Below, one piece after another: positions 6,199-10,607 of a stretch of DNA of 30,967 bases. Source of the stretch: a virus; the IMG/VR virus record IMGVR_UViG_3300048030_000536, positions 1-30,967 of that record. One strand, given 5' to 3'. A program made the translations under genes and the position numbers. The notes under the pieces were generated by a model, which did not search any database, was not told the DNA's origin, and saw only the letters and a list, made by a program, of their open reading frames with translations. The number at the start of each line of letters is the position of its first letter. Positions within the stretch are counted from its first letter, which is position 1.

Positions 6199-6384
6199 TT
6201 ACTCCCATTGGGAGTGAAATCCCCAATCAATGTCGGGCTGGTCTTCAAATTGTATGAGTGAGATCTGGTCTTCCAGCTCGCCAATTTCATTGCGTATTGC
6301 AATTCTTTGAGAGTCGGTCAAGATGCACTCTTTAAGAACTTTGTGAAGTTCGAGGATTTCTTTTTGCATTTCGTTTTTGGTCAT
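6199..6384 (-). CDS. Hypothetical coiled-coil protein
   Basis: A 61-aa protein, largely one amphipathic helix (EMQKEILELHKVLKECILTD...RNEIGELEDQISLIQ), ending in an acidic/aromatic tail. Last gene of block E. It has its own promoter with the predicted transcription start on its ATG. Function unknown. Confidence 0.65.
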   Translation of the reverse strand: MTKNEMQKEILELHKVLKECILTDSQRIAIRNEIGELEDQISLIQFEDQPDIDWGFHSQWE

Positions 6385-6390
6385 AAAAGT

Positions 6391-6419
6391 AATTTAGCAA
6401 AGTAAAAAAGTAATTGCAA
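6391..6419 (-). promoter_or_regulatory. Early leaderless promoter for 6199-6384
   Basis: On the - strand: TTGCAA (6414-6419), 17-bp spacer, TAAATT (6391-6396), then 6 nt to the ATG (6384). Confidence 0.6.
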
Positions 6420-6424
6420 GCTTT

Positions 6425-6652
6425 TTATTCATCCATTAACCACTCGTCAAGTGCGTAAATGTCAAGCTCTTCATCTTTAAAGCTCGCTCCGTCAGGAGTA
6501 GCAAACATTCCTGCATTTTCAAGGCAACTTGCAAGATCCTTAAAGCTCACAAATCTACGAGAGAGCTTGTAAAGGAATTCGTCATTATCTAACCAAAGAG
6601 CGACATTCCAAGTTGCCCAATTTTTCCATCCGTTGTATGTTGTATCTGTCAT
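6425..6652 (-). CDS. Conserved phage hypothetical protein
   Basis: A 75-aa acidic protein, MTDTTYNGWKNWATWNVALWLDNDE and onward. The NGWxNWATWNVALWL stretch (residues 7-21) recalls a family often seen in phages and plasmids, function unknown. The frame extends 16 codons upstream (to 6700), but that extension is the promoter. The start at 6652 is where the predicted transcription start falls and where the conserved sequence begins. First gene of block E. Confidence 0.72.
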   Translation of the reverse strand: MTDTTYNGWKNWATWNVALWLDNDEFLYKLSRRFVSFKDLASCLENAGMFATPDGASFKDEELDIYALDEWLMDE

Positions 6653-6658
6653 GATAGT

Positions 6659-6687
6659 AATGTAGTCAAATTTTTCGCAAAAGTCAA
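6659..6687 (-). promoter_or_regulatory. Early leaderless promoter for 6425-6652
   Basis: On the - strand: TTGACT (6682-6687), 17-bp spacer, TACATT (6659-6664), 6 nt, ATG. The AGTTGAA of element E6 ends 8 bp before the -35 box. Confidence 0.75.
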
Positions 6688-6691
6688 GAAA

Positions 6692-6758
6692 AACTTTCAA
6701 CTATTTTATTGCACAATTCGCTCGCAGGGGGGCCCGAGCCGGATAGTGCAACTTTTTA
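6692..6758 (-). repeat. Element E6: G/C-core cassette
   Basis: Read on the - strand: end arm AAAAAGTTGCACTATCC, inner stem GCTCG/CGAGC around the core GGGCCCCCC, start arm GAATTGTGCAATAAAATAG then TTGAA. TTGCAC/GTGCAA form an outer stem. The first 45 bases on the + side (6681-6725) are identical to 8851-8895 (E8). Confidence 0.85.
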
Positions 6759-6770
6759 ACGCTAAAGGTC

Positions 6771-6789
6771 AGGTCACTAAAAGTGACCT
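6771..6789. promoter_or_regulatory. Palindrome AGGTCACT-AAA-AGTGACCT with flanking half-sites
   Basis: Perfect 8-bp inverted repeat with a 3-nt loop. Extra GGTCA (about 6767) and TGACC (about 6792) half-sites flank it, making four half-sites in about 31 bp. It lies between the 24-aa gene and E6. It could be an operator or an RNA hairpin; no T-run follows on either strand, so it is not an obvious terminator. Confidence 0.5.
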
Positions 6790-6868
6790 ATTGACCTAAA
6801 GCATGAACCAAAGAAAGAATAATGGAGAGAGGATTATGCAACCTAGTTCTAGTAAAAGTAATTCCATT

Positions 6869-6943
6869 TTAGAAAACTGAATCGGTTATTCCACGAAAAA
6901 TGCCAATGACGAACGCTATTGAGAGAAGTAGTGCTAATTCCAT
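6869..6943 (-). CDS. Micro membrane protein (24 aa), paralogue of 581-658
   Basis: A 24-aa peptide: a hydrophobic helix (ELALLLSIAFVIG), then IFRG and a short tail. Ten or more positions match the 25-aa peptide at 581-658. It has the best promoter of the region (TTGACT, 17 bp, TACAAT), with 6 nt to the ATG, so it is a single-gene leaderless transcript. Likely inner-membrane; function unknown. Confidence 0.7.
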   Translation of the reverse strand: MELALLLSIAFVIGIFRGITDSVF

Positions 6944-6949
6944 AATCTA

Positions 6950-6978
6950 ATTGTAGCAAAAAAAGGCTTGTTAGTCAA
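6950..6978 (-). promoter_or_regulatory. Early leaderless promoter for 6869-6943
   Basis: On the - strand: TTGACT (6973-6978), 17-bp spacer, TACAAT (6950-6955), 6 nt, ATG. The -35 box is inside the terminator stem of the upstream gene. Confidence 0.85.
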
Positions 6979-6982
6979 GCCT
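6958..6982 (-). terminator. Terminator of 6981-7274, overlapping the next promoter
   Basis: On the - strand: AGGCTTG-ACTAA-CAAGCCT, 7-bp stem with a 5-nt loop, then seven Ts. It begins at the stop codon, and its loop and stem supply the TTGACT of the next promoter. Confidence 0.8.
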
Positions 6983-7274
6983 ATTCTCCGAAGATTTCAC
7001 GCATTGACGAACTCACGGATTTCATGTCGTGAAGATTTTCGTCATTGTCAAAGTCATCATCTTCTTCGGCTTTGTCATCAAAAGAAGCAAGCTCTTGAAC
7101 TTCATCTTGAACATCTTCTTTTTTTGCGTTAAGTAAGCCATATTCGAGAACGAGATCTTCAGCAAGCTTTTCGACCTTTAATTCTTCAATGAAGTTTTGA
7201 AGTACAGGACTTACTTCGGCATTATTATTTTCCGCAATTCTACGGATGTTTTCTAGTCTTTGTGATTCTGTCAT
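6981..7274 (-). CDS. Hypothetical highly acidic protein
   Basis: A 97-aa protein starting MTESQRLENIRRIAENN. Helical to about residue 68, then an Asp/Glu-rich stretch (DDKAEEDDDFDNDEN) and a polar end. An upstream extension to 7310 is in frame but holds the -10 and -35 boxes, so the start at 7274 is chosen. Acidic small phage proteins can mimic DNA or sequester basic partners; that would be speculation here. Its opening ATGACAGA is shared with 6652 and 9448. Confidence 0.68.
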   Translation of the reverse strand: MTESQRLENIRRIAENNNAEVSPVLQNFIEELKVEKLAEDLVLEYGLLNAKKEDVQDEVQELASFDDKAEEDDDFDNDENLHDMKSVSSSMREIFGE

Positions 7275-7281
7275 AGTAATT

Positions 7282-7310
7282 AGATTAAACGAATTTTTCA
7301 GGTTTTGCAA
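7282..7310 (-). promoter_or_regulatory. Early promoter for 6981-7274
   Basis: On the - strand: TTGCAA (7305-7310), 17-bp spacer, TAATCT (7282-7287), 7 nt, ATG. It overlaps the 3-prime end of the preceding gene, whose stop codon lies in the -10 box. Confidence 0.55.
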
Positions 7311-7470
7311 GCAAAAACTTCATGAAAGTTTTTTGTGCTTTTTGATTGTCTTGAATCTCGTCAAGCTCAATTTGGGCATTGATGACCATTTGCATGGATT
7401 CAATGTTGCCAAGATCGGCAAGAGGTGTTTGGATTCGAATGATTTCTTTGAGTTCTTTTATTTTGTCCAT
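7285..7470 (-). CDS. Hypothetical protein
   Basis: A 61-aa helical protein (MDKIKELKEIIRIQTPLADLGNIESMQMVINAQIELDEIQ...) ending in a basic FMKFLLAKPEKFV. Own promoter with 6 nt between the -10 box and the ATG. Its final codons carry the -35 box of the next gene. No family recognised. Confidence 0.62.
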   Translation of the reverse strand: MDKIKELKEIIRIQTPLADLGNIESMQMVINAQIELDEIQDNQKAQKTFMKFLLAKPEKFV

Positions 7471-7476
7471 GGTAGT

Positions 7477-7505
7477 AATCTAGTTGATTTTTTAATTTAT
7501 TGCAA
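7477..7505 (-). promoter_or_regulatory. Early leaderless promoter for 7285-7470
   Basis: On the - strand: TTGCAA (7500-7505), 17-bp spacer, TAGATT (7477-7482), 6 nt, ATG. Confidence 0.65.
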
Positions 7506-7517
7506 GCTAAAAACGAT

Positions 7518-7721
7518 TTATTTTTGAATTTCTTTAAACATTTTTTGAAGAGCTTCAACCTTTTCAATGAGTCCTTGCGTTGTCATTTCTTCAGTCAAAG
7601 TCCTTGCGGATTCTTTTTTTTCTGTGTTCATGTAATGCAAAAACTCAATAGAACCTTTGATTTGAGCAAGCTTAATTCCGAAGTCGAGTTCTTGGAGGAG
7701 TGTTTCTTTTGTCTTAATCAT
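7518..7721 (-). CDS. Hypothetical helical protein
   Basis: A 67-aa protein opening with the shared codons ATGATTAAGACA. Predicted mostly coiled-coil or helical (TKETLLQELDFGIKLAQIKGSIEFLHYM; GLIEKVEALQKMFKEIQK). First gene of block D. Its general size and helical style resemble 8495-8695 and 9245-9448, which may be diverged relatives. Confidence 0.65.
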   Translation of the reverse strand: MIKTKETLLQELDFGIKLAQIKGSIEFLHYMNTEKKESARTLTEEMTTQGLIEKVEALQKMFKEIQK

Positions 7722-7727
7722 AAGTAA

Positions 7728-7756
7728 AAACTACCACAGAAACCGGCAAAACACAA
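7728..7756 (-). promoter_or_regulatory. Early leaderless promoter for 7518-7721
   Basis: On the - strand: TTGTGT (7751-7756), 17-bp spacer, TAGTTT (7728-7733), 6 nt, ATG. AGTTGAA of element E7 ends 8 bp before the -35 box. Confidence 0.6.
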
Positions 7757-7762
7757 GCCTAA

Positions 7763-7825
7763 AATTCAACTATTTTATTGCACAATCCGCTCGCGGGGGG
7801 GCCCGAGTTGGATCGGGCAACTTTT
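7763..7825 (-). repeat. Element E7: G/C-core cassette
   Basis: Read on the - strand: TTGCCCGATCC (7810-7820) pairs with GGATTGTGCAA (7778-7788) with one wobble and one mismatch. An inner CTCG/CGAG stem closes the GGGCCCCCC loop. Then come AAAATAG and TTGAA. The end arm merges with the stop codon of 7825-8442. Confidence 0.88.
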
Positions 7826-8442
7826 TAAAACATTGGTGTTAGTTTTTTGAGGTTAAGACTGAGAGAGGTTTGTCTTGCCTCATTCTCCCATTTTTGTTTA
7901 CTATTGCTCCACCTAACATCTCTAGAAAGATTAGTTACTGAAAAAGCTCCATTATGCACTCTGTTTACATTACTGCACATTTCTCTTGTTTTATTGATTG
8001 GGTTTGACTTGTCTTTGATGTATTCATCAACTTGAAGCCAAACTTTTTGCATCTTAAGAATTTCAACATTTGTTTTGATTTTGTAGAATTTTACATCAAC
8101 TAGATTTTCGGGTGATCCATTATAAAAACCAATTACAAGAATTAATCCTTTTTTGAAAGAATCAACTTTTCTTTTAATGTCTCCGAGTAAGATGTTTTGC
8201 CTTTTTATATCATAGTATTTTACTTCCCAATCTCCAACCAATTGACTAGGAACAACGCCTTGACTTACTACCTCAACAGGAAAGTCAACTTTCGCGTTGT
8301 GCTGTTCGTGGGCAGGAAGGCAGAAGTAATCAGAAAGAAACCTTTCAAAGGCTTTGCCGTGCTTACCTTTTTGCTTGTTGTGAACGCTGACATTGCGGAC
8401 ATATTGTTTAATTTTAGCGAGGGAGTTTGATGTGATTTTCAT
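7825..8442 (-). CDS. Hypothetical protein, possible PD-(D/E)XK nuclease-like
   Basis: A 205-aa basic protein. I chose the ATG at 8442 (MKITSNSLAKIKQYV); an in-frame start at 8502 lies upstream of the likely promoter. GKHGKAFERFLSDYF (about residues 27-41), then DFPVEV and GDWEVKYYDIKRQ (about 68-80) could form the E...D...ExK skeleton of a restriction-endonuclease-like fold, followed by a hydrophobic strand LILVIGFYNG. This is a motif-level guess; no family is recognised. It is the largest protein of the - strand early region and closes block C. Confidence 0.6.
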   Translation of the reverse strand: MKITSNSLAKIKQYVRNVSVHNKQKGKHGKAFERFLSDYFCLPAHEQHNAKVDFPVEVVSQGVVPSQLVGDWEVKYYDIKRQNILLGDIKRKVDSFKKGLILVIGFYNGSPENLVDVKFYKIKTNVEILKMQKVWLQVDEYIKDKSNPINKTREMCSNVNRVHNGAFSVTNLSRDVRWSNSKQKWENEARQTSLSLNLKKLTPMF

Positions 8443-8470
8443 AATTTTATTTTTTAAGCAATTAGATTTG

Positions 8471-8498
8471 AGTTTATATAAATTTTTTTTTCTGTCAA
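8471..8498 (-). promoter_or_regulatory. Candidate promoter for 7825-8442
   Basis: On the - strand: TTGACA (8493-8498), 16-bp A-rich spacer, TAAACT (8471-8476); TATAAA (8474-8479) is an alternative. It leaves a leader of about 20-28 nt, so it is not leaderless. The -35 box overlaps the stop codon of 8495-8695. Confidence 0.45.
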
Positions 8499-8695
8499 GC
8501 ATTTCTTTCTACTGACTTCCAACCATAAGCTAAAACTTTGTCATTATAGCGAGCTTGTGAAAGCATAGCCTTAAGGTCAGAAATTTTTGCATTGATCCAA
8601 TCAATTTCGCTTTGATCCATTTTACCTTGCCACATTGCAAGTTGGTTTTTTTCTATTGCGATTTCGTTTTTTATTTGTTCTGTTGTCTTAATCAT
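8495..8695 (-). CDS. Hypothetical helical protein
   Basis: A 66-aa protein opening with ATGATTAAGACA, with a helical N-terminal two-thirds (TTEQIKNEIAIEKNQLAMWQGKMDQSEIDWINAKISDLKAML). A leaderless promoter lies directly upstream. Unknown function. Confidence 0.66.
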   Translation of the reverse strand: MIKTTEQIKNEIAIEKNQLAMWQGKMDQSEIDWINAKISDLKAMLSQARYNDKVLAYGWKSVERNA

Positions 8696-8701
8696 ATTTA
8701 C

Positions 8702-8730
8702 AATCTATTATATATTTTAGCAAAAGTCAA
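8702..8730 (-). promoter_or_regulatory. Early leaderless promoter for 8495-8695
   Basis: On the - strand: TTGACT (8725-8730), 17-bp spacer, TAGATT (8702-8707), 6 nt, ATG. A TATAAT also occurs in the spacer, but at a poor distance. Confidence 0.7.
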
Positions 8731-8733
8731 ACT

Positions 8734-8823
8734 TTATTTTACTTTTTTTTGAGTTTTTTTAAGTTTGAAGGCGAGGAGAATTTTTTCTCTTTCTGTGAGT
8801 GGTTGTCTATCTTTTTGATTCAT
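8734..8823 (-). CDS. Small basic protein (29 aa)
   Basis: A 29-aa Lys-rich peptide (MNQKDRQPLTEREKILLAFKLKK...), first gene of block C. It is placed like other leaderless genes: about 5 nt after a -10-like box, under an element (E8) whose sequence is the same as that driving 6425-6652. Its stop falls just before the -35 box of the next gene. Short, so moderate confidence. Confidence 0.5.
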   Translation of the reverse strand: MNQKDRQPLTEREKILLAFKLKKTQKKVK

Positions 8824-8828
8824 ACCTA

Positions 8829-8857
8829 AACATCGCACAGAAACCCCGAAAAGTCAA
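8829..8857 (-). promoter_or_regulatory. Early promoter for 8734-8823
   Basis: On the - strand: TTGACT (8852-8857), 17-bp spacer, weak GATGTT (8829-8834), 5 nt to the ATG. The -35 region is identical to that at 6682-6687. Confidence 0.5.
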
Positions 8858-8861
8858 GAAA

Positions 8862-8929
8862 AACTTTCAACTATTTTATTGCACAATTCGCTCGCGGGGG
8901 GGCCCGAGTTGGATCGGGCAACTTTTTAG
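8862..8929 (-). repeat. Element E8: G/C-core cassette
   Basis: Nearly identical to E6: 8851-8895 matches 6681-6725 base for base. Read on the - strand: TTGCCCGATCCAACTC, core GGGCCCCCCC, CGAGCGAATTGTGCAATAAA, then ATAGTTGAA. It separates blocks B and C. Confidence 0.88.
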
Positions 8930-8933
8930 TTGG

Positions 8934-9242
8934 TTAAAACACAAGAAGATCTGGCTCAGCAGTATTAGAAGCGAACCAGTCGGATGGGTTAATTTCTTGA
9001 CCATTTAGTACAGGCTCGAATTTGTACTGATAGACGCCCGCGTTAGCTATGCCGTTGACGCGTTCGCGTGTGGTGGGTGTATTCCATCCCGCAAGCGACC
9101 ATCTGACAAGCCCGTCAGGATCGCGTTTGACAATTGCGTTACCATGCAGCCAAACGGTTTTGCCGTCTGTCTCGGTGTTGCCGACTTTTAAAGATGTGCC
9201 TTGCTCGAAGGCTGCTTTGATTTGTGCTGTTACTTTTCGCAT
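8934..9242 (-). CDS. Conserved phage hypothetical protein
   Basis: A 102-aa protein with GNTETDGKTVWLHGNAIVKRD (about residues 22-42), then LVRWSLAGWNTPTTRERVNG and a C-terminal acidic tail. This pattern (GNTxTDG...LxLHGNxIA..., AGWxTxTTRxRLNG) recurs in small phage proteins of unknown function (from memory). More GC-rich than its neighbours. The start is 2 nt from the stop of the upstream gene, so probably coupled; no own promoter seen. Last gene of block B. Confidence 0.72.
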   Translation of the reverse strand: MRKVTAQIKAAFEQGTSLKVGNTETDGKTVWLHGNAIVKRDPDGLVRWSLAGWNTPTTRERVNGIANAGVYQYKFEPVLNGQEINPSDWFASNTAEPDLLVF

Positions 9243-9244
9243 AA

Positions 9245-9448
9245 TTATTTTGTTTCGTTTTTTCTTTGTTTGTGAAGGATTGCTTGCAATTGTTTTCTTG
9301 CTTCCTGTATTGCATGCAACGCATCCAACACAGCTTCGCCTTGTGTGAATGTTTTCATTTCTGCATTAGCAAGGAAGTTCAGATTTCCTTCGGCTTTCGA
9401 AAGAGCGAGTCCGAGTTCTAGTTCGATGAATCTTTTTTGTTCTGTCAT
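9245..9448 (-). CDS. Hypothetical helical protein
   Basis: A 67-aa protein, MTEQKRFIELELGLALSKAEGNLNFL and onward, strongly helical with a Lys/Gln-rich C-terminus. It opens with ATGACAGA, like 6652 and 7274. Leaderless promoter upstream; the downstream gene is coupled. Resembles 7518-7721 in size and pattern (ELxxGIxLAxxxGxxxFL), possibly the same family. Confidence 0.65.
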   Translation of the reverse strand: MTEQKRFIELELGLALSKAEGNLNFLANAEMKTFTQGEAVLDALHAIQEARKQLQAILHKQRKNETK

Positions 9449-9454
9449 AGTATT

Positions 9455-9483
9455 ACTTTAAGAAATTTTTTGTGCAATTGCAA
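9455..9483 (-). promoter_or_regulatory. Early leaderless promoter for 9245-9448
   Basis: On the - strand: TTGCAA (9478-9483), 17-bp spacer, TAAAGT (9455-9460), 6 nt, ATG. Confidence 0.62.
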
Positions 9484-9500
9484 GCTAAAAGTGAATTATT

Positions 9501-9692
9501 TTAAGCTATCCATTCGACAAGTTCAAACTTTCTAGGCAGTCCAAACTTGGCAAGATCTTTGTTCAAGTCTTCAATCGTTGCGTGATGTTCGCATTTCATC
9601 ATTACATTTGAGCTGATCAGCTCGCCTGTCTTGCGGTCAATTATATTTACTTTGGCAATGAAGCCGTTTACTTTATTATTTGTCTTAATCAT
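9501..9692 (-). CDS. Hypothetical protein
   Basis: A 63-aa protein opening with ATGATTAAGACA. The frame runs 6 codons further upstream, but that part holds the -10 region, so the start at 9692 is preferred. Beta-rich (NGFIAKVNIIDRKTGELISSNVMMKCEHHATIEDL), probably a small beta-sheet domain. NIIDRKTGE here resembles NIDRKTGRA in 10103-10309. First gene of block B. Confidence 0.65.
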   Translation of the reverse strand: MIKTNNKVNGFIAKVNIIDRKTGELISSNVMMKCEHHATIEDLNKDLAKFGLPRKFELVEWIA

Positions 9693-9700
9693 ATACCTAC

Positions 9701-9729
9701 AAGGTAGCACATCAGGTCAGAAATTGCAA
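9701..9729 (-). promoter_or_regulatory. Early promoter for 9501-9692
   Basis: On the - strand: TTGCAA (9724-9729), 17-bp spacer, TACCTT (9701-9706), 8 nt to the ATG. Confidence 0.5.
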
Positions 9730-9749
9730 GCAAAAAGTGAAAAAAGATT

Positions 9750-9810
9750 CTCTTATTTTATTGCACAATTCAACCGCCGGGGGGCCCGAGTTGGATCGGG
9801 CAACTTTTTA
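9750..9810 (-). repeat. Element E9: G/C-core cassette
   Basis: Read on the - strand: end arm TTAAAAAGTTGCCCGATCC, AACTC, core GGGCCCCCC (9779-9787 on +), GGCGGTTGAATTGTGCAATA. The usual AGTTGAA is replaced here. The end arm contains the stop codon of 9808-9885. Confidence 0.85.
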
Positions 9811-9885
9811 GTCAGTTAGTAGATCGCTAAACATAAAGTAGAATACGAGAGACATATTGGCGAAAAAGATAATTTCTAAGATCAT
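9808..9885 (-). CDS. Micro membrane protein (25 aa)
   Basis: A 25-aa peptide, almost entirely hydrophobic (MILEIIFFANMSLVFYFMF then SDLLTD): a single transmembrane segment. It lies 19 nt after the stop of 9905-10063 and has no clear own promoter. Its TAA forms the edge of element E9, as the stops of other block-end genes do, which supports it. Unrelated in sequence to the MEL...FRG pair. Confidence 0.5.
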   Translation of the reverse strand: MILEIIFFANMSLVFYFMFSDLLTD

Positions 9886-9904
9886 AATTTTTTAGTTGTT
9901 TAGG

Positions 9905-10063
9905 TTACTTATTACTTGAGAGAATAGGTGAGCGAGTGCGTTGGCTTAATTCTTGAGCTATTTCTAAAGCCTTCGCATAGCTTTTCGCGTTGTCAACGAG
10001 CTTGCCGTTGTAAAAAACATTGAACCAATTTTGGAAGTTTGGGTTTCTGAATACATTAATCAT
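9905..10063 (-). CDS. Hypothetical small protein
   Basis: A 52-aa protein, MINVFRNPNFQNWFNVFYNG then KLVDNAKSYAKALEIAQELS. A short beta-hairpin then helix, reminiscent of small phage domains that recur with a KxxxAxxLAxxLA helix. It opens ATGATTAAT like the window-first gene. It has a promoter with a 16-17-bp spacer and 7-8 nt to the ATG. Confidence 0.58.
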   Translation of the reverse strand: MINVFRNPNFQNWFNVFYNGKLVDNAKSYAKALEIAQELSQRTRSPILSSNK

Positions 10064-10070
10064 AATTATT

Positions 10071-10099
10071 TATTCTAAAGGTTTACTAGCAAAGGTCAA
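10071..10099 (-). promoter_or_regulatory. Early promoter for 9905-10063
   Basis: On the - strand: TTGACC (10094-10099), then TAGAAT at a 16-bp spacer (10072-10077) or AGAATA at 17. The ATG follows after 7-8 nt. Confidence 0.5.
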
Positions 10100-10102
10100 G
10101 CC

Positions 10103-10309
10103 TTATTGCCAAATTGTTTCCACATCGTCGTGGATTTGAGAGAAAGAAATGTCTTGCTCTTCCGCAAGTATTCTGTCAAGGTATGGAGCTCGACCTGTTT
10201 TGCGGTCGATGTTCGCAGAACGAACTCGTGGATATTCTTGGGATGGGTTATCCCAAACTTTAACGCTGTAGTGGGTTGACCACTTTTTAATTCTTATTTT
10301 CTTAATCAT
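10103..10309 (-). CDS. Hypothetical basic protein
   Basis: A 68-aa protein, MIKKIRIKKWSTHYSVKVWD then a polar helical end (AEEQDISFSQIHDDVETIWQ). It opens ATGATTAAGA. First gene of the - strand early region; element E10 lies upstream. The central NIDRKTGRAPY is shared in part with 9501-9692. Function unknown. Confidence 0.62.
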   Translation of the reverse strand: MIKKIRIKKWSTHYSVKVWDNPSQEYPRVRSANIDRKTGRAPYLDRILAEEQDISFSQIHDDVETIWQ

Positions 10310-10317
10310 ATGTAATT

Positions 10318-10346
10318 ACATTAATCTTTTTTTTTAAAAATTGCAA
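10318..10346 (-). promoter_or_regulatory. Early promoter for 10103-10309
   Basis: On the - strand: TTGCAA (10341-10346), 17-bp spacer, TAATGT (10318-10323), 8 nt to the ATG. Confidence 0.5.
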
Positions 10347-10364
10347 GTAAAAAGCGAAAAAAGA

Positions 10365-10406
10365 TTCAACTATTTTATTGCACTATACCCCCACCCCCGG
10401 TATGAC
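10365..10406 (-). repeat. Element E10: start-arm copy with a divergent core
   Basis: Read on the - strand: ATACCGGGGGTGGGGGTAT, then AGTGCAATAAAATAGTTGAA. The start arm is conserved; the GGGCCCCCC core is replaced by a G-rich stretch between ATACC and GGTAT. No end arm is seen on the far side, which faces the late region rather than an early block. Confidence 0.7.
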
Positions 10407-10416
10407 CCTACCCATT

Positions 10417-10430
10417 AAATGAATTCATTT
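10417..10430. repeat. 14-bp perfect palindrome
   Basis: AAATGAATTCATTT, in the switch region; a related ATGAAATTCAT follows near 10477. Could be an operator. Confidence 0.4.
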
Positions 10431-10596
10431 CCTGTATTAGTTTTGTGAGAAGTGCGGGGGGTGCCTTTTTTCAATATGAAATTCATCTTATAAATTACAA
10501 TATATATGTTCAACTAAAAAAAAATACGGGGCCTATATAAAAATAATCAATTTATATATAAAACAATAAGGCTTGCCTCATAAAAAAATAAAAAAC

Positions 10597-10607
10597 GTGT
10601 ACTATTA
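10597..10607 (+). promoter_or_regulatory. Late-type motif upstream of phoH
   Basis: CGTGTACTATTA. Here the motif is 30 nt before the ATG at 10627, further than usual. TAGTATAATATATAAA lies between them and could itself be a -10-like sequence. Confidence 0.4.

Noticed and set aside
6653-6700. Upstream extension of 6425-6652
   Set aside because: It consists of the -10 and -35 boxes; the conserved protein starts at 6652. The same reasoning was used for 7275-7310, 8443-8502 and 9693-9710.
6803-6880. 25-codon + strand ORF (MNQRKNNGERIMQ...)
   Set aside because: It has no ribosome-binding site or -10 box, lies against the local gene direction, overlaps the supported - strand 24-aa gene and has Asn/Ser/Lys composition typical of chance.
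785-10406. CRISPR-like array formed by the repeated elements
   Set aside because: Spacing is irregular (about 0.9-1.8 kb), repeats flank genes, orientation follows gene direction and no cas genes are present.
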